Below, piece after piece: positions 44,217-51,819 of a stretch of DNA of 64,000 nucleotides (position 1 is its first letter; each line of letters starts with the position of its first letter). A model generated the notes under the pieces. The model had not been told where the DNA came from and did not search any database. It was given only the letters and a program-made list of their open reading frames with translations. The stretch comes from Natrinema marinum (lineage in GTDB: Archaea; Halobacteriota; Halobacteria; Halobacteriales; Natrialbaceae), in the NCBI RefSeq assembly GCF_024296685.1, contig NZ_CP100763.1, positions 2,852,001 through 2,916,000 on the forward strand, read 5' to 3'. Both the position numbers and the translations under genes were made by a program.

Positions 44217-44275
44217 CCGAAGTTACTCCGTTACTTCGGAGTCGACAGTACAAGTACTTCGCGACTCGAAGTAAC
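44217..44275. promoter_or_regulatory. Multiple inverted-repeat operator between the HxlR and MerB-like genes
   Basis: Four related half-sites of ACTTCG type occur in 59 bases. CCGAAGT (44217-44223) pairs with ACTTCGG (44233-44239). GTTACTTCGGAGTCG (44230-44244) pairs with CGACTCGAAGTAAC (44262-44275) except for one extra G. TACTTCG (44255-44261) pairs with CGAAGTA (44267-44273). This arrangement fits binding of dimeric HxlR proteins at both promoters, hence joint control of the regulator and its neighbour. Confidence 0.65.
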
Positions 44276-44280
44276 GTCGT

Positions 44281-44931
44281 ATGACGGAGCAAACCTGCGA
44301 GTGTTGCGGCACAGTCGAAAGTCGGTCCCCGGAAAAAGACCGAGAGGAAGAAGCGTCGGTCGATCGGTGGGTCGGTGACGGATCGGTCATGGAAACGCCC
44401 CTGCCGGACGACGTTCGGACGGCGATGGACCGGTTCTTCGGCGACGCGTCGATCGCGACGCTCGAGGACTGGGTCACCGAACTCCGGGCACGGACCGGCG
44501 GCGGATCGATCGACGTCGATGATCTCTGTCACGCCGAGGGAGAGACGCCCCACTGGGGCGACCTCGACGGGAGGCGGTACCACTTCCGATGTTTCTACGA
44601 TGCCGTCGCGCTGGCCGAACTGGCCTCGGAGCCAGTCGAGATCCGCACGGAGAGTCCGAGTGGGGCAGTCATCGAGGCTCGAGCGACGGGCGACGGCGAC
44701 CTCAGCGCGACGCCGTCGACGGCGGCCGTCTCGTTCGGGATCGTGACCGACGACTCGGTGACGGACGGAACACCGACGCTCGAGGACGCCTACAGTGCGA
44801 TCTGTCCGGCAGTCAGGGCCTTCCCGACGCGGGAGGCCTACGAACGGTGGGCAGCAGAAACGAACGCGGCGACTATCGGTATGCCGGCATCGGCCGCGAC
44901 AGCGGTCGCAGCCGGACTCGTAGACGAATAG
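44281..44931 (+). CDS. Organomercurial lyase (MerB)-like protein
   Basis: This 216-residue protein contains the alkylmercury-lyase catalytic set. In MerB the active residues are Cys96, Asp99 and Cys159. Here Cys104 and Asp107 lie in HFRCFYDAVALAEL and Cys175 in YSAICPAVRAFPTREAYERW, with the family's IRTESPSGAVIEARATGDG and PSTAAVSFGIV. MerB cleaves carbon-mercury bonds to give Hg(II), normally reduced by MerA, but no merA is in the window. The N-terminus begins MTEQTCECCGTVES, with a possible metal-binding CECC. Activity on mercury compounds is likely but unproved; some MerB-like proteins may have other thiol-metal roles. Confidence 0.8.
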   Translation: MTEQTCECCGTVESRSPEKDREEEASVDRWVGDGSVMETPLPDDVRTAMDRFFGDASIATLEDWVTELRARTGGGSIDVDDLCHAEGETPHWGDLDGRRYHFRCFYDAVALAELASEPVEIRTESPSGAVIEARATGDGDLSATPSTAAVSFGIVTDDSVTDGTPTLEDAYSAICPAVRAFPTREAYERWAAETNAATIGMPASAATAVAAGLVDE

Positions 44932-44951
44932 ATCCCGTTCCCTTTCCCCAG

Positions 44952-45113
44952 TTATCGCCAAGCCGGAAGCGTCGGCGCGTCGTCCGCCTGCATGGAAAGC
45001 CAGGCACCGTCGGCGGAGATGTCTGCGATGACGTACTCGTCGCTCGCGGCCGTCGAATCGATCGAACCGACGATCGTGTCGTCGGACGTCATGGCGTGGG
45101 GGTTCGTCGCCAT
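44952..45113 (-). CDS. Small acidic protein, 53 residues (DUF7556-like)
   Basis: The gene encodes MATNPHAMTSDDTIVGSIDS, then DEYVIADISADGAWLSMQAD and DDAPTLPAWR. The pattern with VIADIS and a W-L-S-motif followed by DAP resembles a small haloarchaeal family I recall as DUF7556 (unverified). TATA-like ACATATAAAC (45133-45142) lies about 25 bases upstream of the ATG, giving a leaderless transcript. The function is unknown. It converges on the MerB-like gene (20 bases between stops). Confidence 0.75.
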   Translation of the reverse strand: MATNPHAMTSDDTIVGSIDSTAASDEYVIADISADGAWLSMQADDAPTLPAWR

Positions 45114-45246
45114 GTGAGAGAGTCACAACCACGTACATATAAACTCATCGAATCGGACTGTCCGTTCACGATACCCATCGGCGATCGGACGAATGCCGGC
45201 CAATGAAACACTGGGTTTATACTCATTTTCGCCGTACCGACGGGAT

Positions 45247-46101
45247 ATGAACGTAGCCGACGCGATGACGCCCCGCGAGGACGTGGTGACCGCCGACCTG
45301 CCGGGTACGCGCTCGGATGTCCTCGAGTATCTCCAAGAACAGTCGTTCTCGTCCGTGCCGGTCGTCAAGCCGACCGACAACGGCCTCGAGTATCGGGGGC
45401 TGATCTCTCGAGAGACGCTCATCGAACAGCCCGACGAGGACCAACTCGTCATGCTGATGGACGAGGACGTGCCGACGACGACCGCCGAGACTGCTCTCGA
45501 GGAGGCCGCGCGGCTGATGGTCGAGACGGGCGCGCGGCGCGTTCCAGTGGTAGACGGCGAGTTCGAGGGGATCATCACGGTGACCGACGTGATCCACGCG
45601 ATCGCGGCGGGCGACCAGGAGACCGACGACGCCGTCGAGTCCTATGTCAGCGAGGACGTGAACACGACCTACGAGGGCACGCCGCTGCCGGTCGCCGAGC
45701 GAGAACTCTCCTACGCGAACGTCCCCTACACCGTCGCGCTGGACGAGGACGGAGAGATGAGCGGCGTCCTCACCGAGGTCGATATCATCGATGTCGCCCG
45801 GATCGTTGAGGGCGAGGAGGCGACCGGCGACAACTTCGGCGATCAGGACGACGAGTGGTCCTGGGAGGGCATCAAGGCCGTCGGGAGCCGCTATCTCCCG
45901 ACTCGAGACATCGAGATCCCGGCGGGCCCGATCCGGGAGTTCATGAGCGACGACGTGGTGACGGTCTCGACGGACACGTCGGTTCAGGAGGCCGCCCAGC
46001 GGATGATCAGCAACGACATCGAGCAGATCCCGCTGGTGACCGGCGAGCAACTGGTCGGCATCGTCCGCGACATCGACCTGCTGGAGGTACTCTATGAGTG
46101 A
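45247..46101 (+). CDS. Four-CBS-domain protein
   Basis: This 284-residue protein is made of four CBS repeats, beginning VADAMTPREDVVTADLPGT, VPTTTAETALEEAARLMVET, SEDVNTTYEGTPLPVAEREL and MSDDVVTVSTDTSVQEAAQR. CBS pairs bind adenine nucleotides or SAM and often regulate enzymes or channels. No catalytic domain is attached. The start at 45247 is supported by TTTATAC (45216-45222) about 28 bases upstream. The gene ends eight bases inside the glycyl-tRNA synthetase start region (overlap 46094-46101), so the pair is probably translated in series. Confidence 0.88.
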   Translation: MNVADAMTPREDVVTADLPGTRSDVLEYLQEQSFSSVPVVKPTDNGLEYRGLISRETLIEQPDEDQLVMLMDEDVPTTTAETALEEAARLMVETGARRVPVVDGEFEGIITVTDVIHAIAAGDQETDDAVESYVSEDVNTTYEGTPLPVAERELSYANVPYTVALDEDGEMSGVLTEVDIIDVARIVEGEEATGDNFGDQDDEWSWEGIKAVGSRYLPTRDIEIPAGPIREFMSDDVVTVSTDTSVQEAAQRMISNDIEQIPLVTGEQLVGIVRDIDLLEVLYE

Positions 46102-47854
46102 GCAAGCGCACGCGGCGGAACCGACGAGCGAGAAACTGGTCGAACTGGCCAAGCGGCGGGGGTACTTCTTCCAGTCCTCGGGCGCGTACGGCGGCGTCGG
46201 CGGCTTCTACACGTTCGGCCCGCAGGGTGCAGCGCTGAAAGGCAACGTCGAGGACGCCTGGCGCGATCGCTTCGCGGTCGCGGAGGGCAACATGGAGATC
46301 GACGCACCGACGATCATGCCCGAACCCGTCTTCGAGGCTTCGGGCCACTTAGACGGCTTCGACGACATGCTCGTCGAGTGTCCCGAATGCGGCGAGAGCC
46401 ACCGCGCAGACCACGTCGTCGAAGACAACACGGAGTACGAGGACGCCGAGAGCCTCCCCATCCCGGAGGTCGAAGATGTCATCGCGGAGTACGAACTCGT
46501 CTGTCCGAACTGCGGCGCTGGACTGGCGGGCCAGGCCGTCGAGGCCTTCAACCTCATGTTCGCGACGAACATCGGCCCCGGCGACTCCCAGCCGGGCTAC
46601 CTGCGACCCGAGACGGCACAGGGCATCTTCGTCGAGTTCCCCCGGCTCAAGGAGTACGCGCGCAACCAGCTCCCCTTCGGCGTCACCCAGATCGGCCGCG
46701 CGTACCGCAACGAGATCAGCCCCCGGCGCTCGATCATCCGCACGCGGGAGTTCACGCAGGCTGAACTCGAGTACTTCGTCGATCCCGAAACCGACGAGCC
46801 CGATCTCTCCGACGTAGAAGACGTCGAGGTGACGCTGTACCCGGCCAGCGAACAGAACGCCGAGGACGGGGAGGAACTCGAGACGACCATCGGCGACGCC
46901 GTCGAGGACGGGATCATCACCGACCAGTGGGTCGCCTACTTCCTCGGCGTCGCGAAGCCGTGGTACGACGCGGTCGGCGTCGACATGGACCGGTTTCGCT
47001 ACCGCCAGCACCTCTCGGGCGAGCGGGCCCACTACGCCAGCGACTGCTGGGACGCCGAGAGCGAAATCGACGGCAACTGGATCGAGATGGCCGGCTTCGC
47101 CCACCGCGGAAACTACGACCTCTCGAAACACGCCGAACACTCCGGCGACCGCTTTACCGTCTTCCGGCAGTACGACGAGCCCAAGACCGTCGAGCGCGCC
47201 ACGGTCGACCCCGATATGAGCTATCTGGGGCCGGAGTTCGGCGGCGACGCACAGGCAGTAGTCGGGAAACTCGAGGATCTGGCCGCGCGCGACCGCGACG
47301 CATTCGACGGAGAGACCGTCGAGATCGACCTCGAGGGCGAGAGCCACGCGCTCCCCGTCGAGAAGACCGGCTTCGCGGTCGAAGAGCAGACCGAGGCCGG
47401 CGAGCACGTCACGCCCCACGTCGTCGAGCCTTCCTTCGGGGTGGACCGGTTGGTCTACACCGTCTTGCACCACGCCTACCGCGAGGACGAAGTCGACGGC
47501 GAGGAGCGCACCTTCCTCGAGCTCGAGCCGGAGGTCGCGCCGACCTTCGTCGGCGTCTTCCCGCTGCAAAGCGACGATGAACTCGAGACCGAAGCAACGG
47601 AGATCGCCGCGGACCTGCGCGAGGCGGGGCTGTCGGTCACCTACGACGACTCGGGCAACATCGGCCGGCGCTATCGCCGTCAGGACGAGGTCGGCACGCC
47701 GTTTTGCGTGACCGTCGACTACGAGAGCCTCGAGGACGGGGCCGTGACGGTCCGCGAGCGGGACACGACCGCACAGAAACGCCTGCCGATCGACGAGCTC
47801 CCCGAGACGCTGTCGGCGATCCGGGCCGGCGACCTCGAGTTCGAGGAACTGTAG
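46094..47854 (+). CDS. glyS: Glycyl-tRNA synthetase (class II)
   Basis: This 586-residue enzyme charges tRNA-Gly with glycine. Class II motifs are seen: RRGYFFQSSGAYGGVGGFYT near the start, LRPETAQGIFVEFPRLKEYA, the motif 2 region FGVTQIGRAYRNEISPRRSI (within IGRAYRNEISPR), and motif 3 FGVDRLVYTVLHHAY. A zinc-binding pair is present, VECPECGESHRADH and VCPNCGAGL. The C-terminal anticodon-binding domain starts near 480 (VAPTFVGVFPLQSDDELETE). Start overlaps the CBS gene by eight bases. Confidence 0.95.
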   Translation: MSEQAHAAEPTSEKLVELAKRRGYFFQSSGAYGGVGGFYTFGPQGAALKGNVEDAWRDRFAVAEGNMEIDAPTIMPEPVFEASGHLDGFDDMLVECPECGESHRADHVVEDNTEYEDAESLPIPEVEDVIAEYELVCPNCGAGLAGQAVEAFNLMFATNIGPGDSQPGYLRPETAQGIFVEFPRLKEYARNQLPFGVTQIGRAYRNEISPRRSIIRTREFTQAELEYFVDPETDEPDLSDVEDVEVTLYPASEQNAEDGEELETTIGDAVEDGIITDQWVAYFLGVAKPWYDAVGVDMDRFRYRQHLSGERAHYASDCWDAESEIDGNWIEMAGFAHRGNYDLSKHAEHSGDRFTVFRQYDEPKTVERATVDPDMSYLGPEFGGDAQAVVGKLEDLAARDRDAFDGETVEIDLEGESHALPVEKTGFAVEEQTEAGEHVTPHVVEPSFGVDRLVYTVLHHAYREDEVDGEERTFLELEPEVAPTFVGVFPLQSDDELETEATEIAADLREAGLSVTYDDSGNIGRRYRRQDEVGTPFCVTVDYESLEDGAVTVRERDTTAQKRLPIDELPETLSAIRAGDLEFEEL

Positions 47855-47891
47855 CGGACGTGTTGCCAGTATCGGCGGCGGCCACTGCTGT

Positions 47892-48105
47892 TGCACCCGC
47901 GAGCGAACCCGAAGGGTGAGCGAGCGGGCCGACGACTGACCCAGAAGCCGCGCGACGCGCGGCTGGCGGGGAAGGAGGAGACTTTTGATCAACCGTTTAC
48001 CGAGCGAACGAGCGAAGCGAGTGAGCGTCGTTCGAGACGGCTTCGCCGTCTCGTGATCACGAAAGGCGCTTTGCGCCTTTCGAACGACAGCGTAAAAGGT
48101 TGGAG
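47892..48105 (+). repeat. Dispersed haloarchaeal hairpin repeat, copy R3
   Basis: The 22-base block is at 47918-47939. It is followed by a GCCGCGCGACGCGCGGC hairpin, GGGGAAGGAGGAGACTTTTG (47970-47989), and an outer stem CAACCGTTTAC (47992-48002) pairing with GTAAAAGGTTG (about 48091-48101) with one mismatch. The interior has ACGAGACGG/CCGTCTCGT and GAAAGGCGC/GCGCCTTTC hairpins. It shows the same order as R1 and R2, with divergence in the stem sequence that preserves pairing (covariation), which suggests selection on structure. Confidence 0.72.
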
Positions 48106-48148
48106 TTGATCGACGGACTGAAGGTCACCTCACTCGAGGCTCAATACG

Positions 48149-48733
48149 ATGGCCGACGAACTGAAGCGGCGGCTCGTCCACGCCAGCGGCTCGGGACTGG
48201 TCGCGCTCTATCTGCTCGCCGGCGCACTCGAGCTGGGACTGACGTGGCCCCGGTTCAAGCTCCTCATGGTTACCCTCGCGGCCGGCGCACTCGTCCTCGA
48301 GTTCCTTCGGCTGCAGGTCGGACTCGACTGGCGGCTCTACGACGTGCTTACGCGCGAGTACGAGCAGGACAACCCGGCCGCGTACGCCCTCTACCTGATC
48401 AGCATGGCCGCCGTCGTGGTGGCCTTCGATCCGGACATCGCCCTCCCCGCCATGTTGATGCTCTCGCTGGGCGACCCGATCAGCGGCGCGGTCTCGGACA
48501 ACAGCCTCCAGCGAATCAAGCCGCCGAAGGTGCTCGGAACGATGTTTCTCGTCTCGACGCTCGTCGCGATCCCGTTTCTCCCGCTGCCCGTCGCGGTGGT
48601 CGCCGCGATCGGCGCGACGATCGCCGACGGCGTGACCCTCGAGATCCGGACCTACATCATCGACGACAACCTGACGATCCCGATCTACGCCGCCTGTCTG
48701 GCGTTCGTCGCGATGAAGGTCGTCGCCGCGTGA
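48149..48733 (+). CDS. Dolichol/polyprenol kinase-like membrane protein
   Basis: This 194-residue integral membrane protein has about six to seven helices, of the diacylglycerol/polyprenol kinase (CTP-dependent dolichol kinase-like) family. Visible motifs include RLVHASGSGLVALYLLAGAL at the start, ALPAMLMLSLGDPISGAVSD with the GDP, and KPPKVLGTMFLVSTLVAIPF with a K-x-x-G-T pattern. Archaeal members are expected to phosphorylate dolichol or a related isoprenoid for lipid or glycan synthesis; the donor is unverified. It starts 45 bases after repeat R3. Confidence 0.75.
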   Translation: MADELKRRLVHASGSGLVALYLLAGALELGLTWPRFKLLMVTLAAGALVLEFLRLQVGLDWRLYDVLTREYEQDNPAAYALYLISMAAVVVAFDPDIALPAMLMLSLGDPISGAVSDNSLQRIKPPKVLGTMFLVSTLVAIPFLPLPVAVVAAIGATIADGVTLEIRTYIIDDNLTIPIYAACLAFVAMKVVAA

Positions 48734-48863
48734 GCCGCCGTCGCAGCACCGCTCGGGCTCGTGCCGACGCCGTTCCGGGCGGCGAACGGCCGGTTCCGAA
48801 ATCGGCAAGCCCGTACCGTTCTGGAGCTATCAAGACGCTCGCCGCCAAACGAGAGCACCTACC

Positions 48864-50075
48864 GTGTCACAGCCGGGAGCGAGCGAGCGACTGTCGAGCG
48901 TGCGGGCCTTCTTCGCGGACGGCCGCGGCTCGATCCTCGTCGCCGTCGCCGCCGGCTGGTTCCTCTCGATCGGCGTCCGGCTCGCCTATCCGGTGTTGCT
49001 TCCATACCTCCGGGAAACCTTCGGGCTCGACCTGACGACCGCCGGACTGCTGTTGACTGCCCTCTGGCTCTGCTACGCACTGGGACAGCTCCCCGGCGGC
49101 CTGCTCGCCGACCGGTTCGGCGAGGGGAACGTCCTCGTCGCGAGCACCGTGATCTCGGCGGTAACGCTCGGGTTCGTCGCCGTCGCCGGCTCCGCGCCGG
49201 TGGTCTACGTCGCCACGGCGGCGTTCGGCTTCGGGACGGCGCTGTACGGCGTCGCCCGCTTTACGACGCTGTCGGACACCTACCCCGACAACGACGGCAC
49301 CGCGATCGGGATCACGATGGCTGCGGGTCAGGCCGGCAACACCCTCCTGCCGCTCGCGGCCGGCGGCATCGCGTCGGCGTTCGCCTGGCAGTACGGCTTC
49401 GGCCTCGTCGTCCCAGCGTTCGCGCTCGTCGCGATCGGGCTCCGGTTCGTCGTCCCCGCGCGCACCTCGGGCTCGACCAGCGCCGTCGACAGCGTTTCGC
49501 TCGAGACGGTTCGCTACGTCGGTGCGCAACTGCGCCGGCCGGAGATCCTCACCGTCGCGGCGATCCAGATCCTCACCTACTGTGTCTGGCAGGGATTTAC
49601 GGGCTTTTATCCGACCTACCTGATCCAGATCAAGGGCTTCTCCGAGGCCACCGCGACCGGACTCTTCAGCGCCTTCTTCGCGGCTGGGATCGTCGTCCAG
49701 CCGCTGACGGGCCGGCTCTACGACCGGTTCGGCATCCGGAAATCGCTGCCGCCGGTGCTCGGGATCGTCGTCCTGTCGTTGATCGCGCTCCCCTTCCTCG
49801 AGGGCTTTTGGCCCCTCGTCGTCGGGACCGTCGTCCTCTCGAGCATCCTCGGCTACGGGACGATCACCCTCCCGTACATGACCTCGGCGTTTCCCTCGGA
49901 CATGCAGGGGACGGGACTGGGCTTCCTGCGGACCGTCTACATGACCGTCGGCGCGCTGAGCCCGGTCATGGTCGGCGCGCTGGCCGACCGGGGGTACTTC
50001 GACGAGGCGTACTTCGTGCTGGCGGGGTTCGTTGCCGTTGCGATCGGTTTCACGTGGTGGTTGCCGGAACAGTGA
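48864..50075 (+). CDS. MFS transporter
   Basis: This 403-residue carrier has 12 predicted membrane helices and the family motif GGLLADRFGEGNVLV between helices 2 and 3. The second half has FTGFYPTYLIQIKGF and GRLYDRFGIRKSLPPVLG (the repeat of the motif). The start codon is GTG at 48864, preceding SQPGASERLSSVRAF. Substrate is unknown; it resembles anion or sugar-phosphate-like carriers in general layout only. It converges on the TspO gene. Confidence 0.88.
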   Translation: MSQPGASERLSSVRAFFADGRGSILVAVAAGWFLSIGVRLAYPVLLPYLRETFGLDLTTAGLLLTALWLCYALGQLPGGLLADRFGEGNVLVASTVISAVTLGFVAVAGSAPVVYVATAAFGFGTALYGVARFTTLSDTYPDNDGTAIGITMAAGQAGNTLLPLAAGGIASAFAWQYGFGLVVPAFALVAIGLRFVVPARTSGSTSAVDSVSLETVRYVGAQLRRPEILTVAAIQILTYCVWQGFTGFYPTYLIQIKGFSEATATGLFSAFFAAGIVVQPLTGRLYDRFGIRKSLPPVLGIVVLSLIALPFLEGFWPLVVGTVVLSSILGYGTITLPYMTSAFPSDMQGTGLGFLRTVYMTVGALSPVMVGALADRGYFDEAYFVLAGFVAVAIGFTWWLPEQ

Positions 50076-50098
50076 CTCGGCTCGGGAAGCCGCTACGG

Positions 50099-50599
50099 CT
50101 ACGCGTTCAGCCGCCAGAGTTCGTAGTTGAGCACGGCCGCGAACGTCACCCACGCGAGGTACGGGACGAGCAGCGCCGCCGCGCGCCGGTCGACCCGGCG
50201 GAAGGCGAGGATCGTCGCGGCGACGAGCGCCCAGAGGACGACGATGACGACGAACGCGGCGAACAGCGCCTCGAGAGTGAAAAACGTCGGCGTCCAGACG
50301 ACGTTGACCAGCATCTGTGCGGCGAACAGCCCCAGCGCGAGCCGCCGGCCGTCGGCGTCGCTACGCCAGACGAGCCAGAGCGCGACGCCGAGCAGCGTGA
50401 AGAGCGCCGTCCAGACGACCGGGAAGGCGATCGTCGGCGGGTAGAACCACGGCTTCGCGAGGCTGCGGAACCAGGCGCTGTCCGGCGACGAGAGGACGCC
50501 CGGCAAGCCGCCGACGACGTTCACTAGGAGGACGAACCCGGCTGCCCGAAGCAGCGAACCGGGATCGGGAGCGGAAAACGAGGGCGTTCGGGTTTCCAT
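50099..50599 (-). CDS. tspO: TspO/MBR-family membrane protein
   Basis: This 166-residue protein has five membrane helices. The family's aromatic motif is present as SLAKPWFYPPTIAFPVVW (about 46-63), and the Trp-rich positions continue in TPTFFTLEALFAA and VPYLAWVTFAAVLNYELWRLN. TspO proteins bind porphyrins and cholesterol-like ligands and are linked to tetrapyrrole metabolism and stress. Heme genes lie elsewhere in the window, but not adjacent. Start at 50599 is the first ATG of the domain-bearing frame. Confidence 0.88.
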   Translation of the reverse strand: METRTPSFSAPDPGSLLRAAGFVLLVNVVGGLPGVLSSPDSAWFRSLAKPWFYPPTIAFPVVWTALFTLLGVALWLVWRSDADGRRLALGLFAAQMLVNVVWTPTFFTLEALFAAFVVIVVLWALVAATILAFRRVDRRAAALLVPYLAWVTFAAVLNYELWRLNA

Positions 50600-51117
50600 A
50601 CGTTCGCTACGTCGCGAGCGCGCTTATACCGATGGCCGACCACCCACTCGGGAGATCGAACTGGCGCCACGAGGCGGCGTTCTGTCGCCCGCTCGAGCGA
50701 GGGACTACTTTCACCGCGGGACGGGAACCCTTCTTCGGGGCGGCGGTGAGCGACCGACAATGGCAGCGACGGACGAGGATACGACGGTGCCGCTGCTCGA
50801 GCCGCGGCGACAGCGTGTCGAACCTCGTATGAAATCGACGCCGATAACGTCGGTGCTCATCGAAACGTCGACATCGGAGTCGGACCGACGAGTCGTTCGT
50901 CGATCCGGATTACTAGTTCACCGTATCTCGTAATCGTAGCGTTGCGTTTCAGGACCCCAAACTGTTCAAACGATAGACTGACCAATTGTATCGTTAGATG
51001 CCCTCATCGTTATAGGACGAGATGGGAGTTAGCAAGGAATTTGATTATAACGTTCACCTGCCAGTCTAAGGAACAGACCATCAGAAGATTTTTCATCTGA
51101 CATGAAAGAAAAGAACC
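50600..51117. other. Intergenic region with a possible gene remnant and AT-rich right half
   Basis: No intact gene is supported in this interval. From 50760 a short frame encodes MAATDEDTTVPLLEPRRQRV and changes character midway; a different frame from 50825 reads acidic and haloarchaeal (SYEIDADNVGAHRNVDIGVG). A frameshifted remnant is therefore possible. From about 50930 the DNA becomes A/T-richer (GGAATTTGATTATAACG near 51040), as in the membrane-protein gene that follows. Confidence 0.35.
50760..50933 (+). pseudogene. Possible frameshifted remnant of a small acidic protein gene
   Basis: An ATG at 50760 opens a plausible acidic N-terminus (MAATDEDTTVPLLEP). After about 20 codons the frame becomes basic, while the frame starting at 50825 looks genuine (YEIDADNVGAHRNVDIGVG). 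A single frameshift near 50815-50827 would join them. No family is recognised. This is a weak call based on composition. Confidence 0.25.
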
Positions 51118-51438
51118 ATGGATAGCAGGGATGTAACCCGTCGCGATAGGTGGCGCGATTCTGTCCTTTTTTCATTGTTAACGGTAGTATCGGGCGTCGT
51201 CTGTTTTGTGCAGGGATTCTCTATAAGTTGGGTGGTCATTCTCGTCAGCATCGGGGTGGGGGGAGTATTGAGTACTGCTCTCGGAGTCGTGAAAGGGCGT
51301 CCGCTGTTCGAGCTTCCGTTGGCGCTAGTGTGGGTGGCCGCATTACCAATTGCCTTTATGCAAGAGTCGCTACGACCCGGTGCCGTCGCCTTGCACGCAA
51401 CCGGGGCTATACTCATATTGTACGAGATTTATAAGTAG
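51118..51438 (+). CDS. Four-helix membrane protein, lower GC
   Basis: This 106-residue hydrophobic protein begins MDSRDVTRRDRWRDSVLFSL. It has four predicted membrane segments, including SLLTVVSGVVCFVQGFSISW and WVVILVSIGVGGVLSTALG, and ends ILILYEIYK. The polar N-terminus with several Arg residues should stay in the cytoplasm. A/T content of the gene and its flanks is higher than average, so it may be acquired. No family is recognised. It is not similar to the small membrane proteins at 3826 and 59305, which have two helices. Confidence 0.55.
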   Translation: MDSRDVTRRDRWRDSVLFSLLTVVSGVVCFVQGFSISWVVILVSIGVGGVLSTALGVVKGRPLFELPLALVWVAALPIAFMQESLRPGAVALHATGAILILYEIYK

Positions 51439-51819
51439 TCAGAGAAACAGAAGTGCTGCTCAGTTCTCGTGCCGAAATAGATGCAGCCCGATGGGCACAC
51501 GGTCGTTCTCGAACGATACGACGTACTAACGGGTGCGGTAGATCCTCAAGGCCTTCGTTTCGTTCAGTCGTCGATAAGTGCGTGTCGAAGAATCGATCGG
51601 CGGCTCGGTAGAGGCGTCCGGAACCACCAGTCGACGGCACAGTATCGCTCTCGGCCCGGACCCTTGTGTGGGTTCGGACGGTTCCTGCGGCAGAGACGAG
51701 CGTATCGTAGAACGTCACCCACACCCCACTGGGGAAGCCAATCACAATGCAACACACGGGAGTTACACTTTCACCGTGCTTTCTCAACGCTTAACCGGGC
51801 CCGTATCGAATCGACGCCA
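51439..51819. other. Intergenic region upstream of hef
   Basis: The hef frame stays open upstream to 51481, but the extra 113 residues are largely basic and not part of Hef proteins. No other gene is supportable. TTCTCAACGCTTAACCGG (51781-51798) contains the likely TATA region (CGCTTAAC) about 28 bases before the ATG at 51820. Confidence 0.4.

Noticed and set aside
51118-51438. Membrane protein as a third member of the small-partner family of loci A and B
   Set aside because: It has four helices and 106 residues, with no Tat-exported protein upstream.
51481-51819. Upstream extension of hef
   Set aside because: The extra 113 residues are mostly basic and outside the helicase fold; TATA-like sequence lies inside the extension about 28 bases before ATG 51820.
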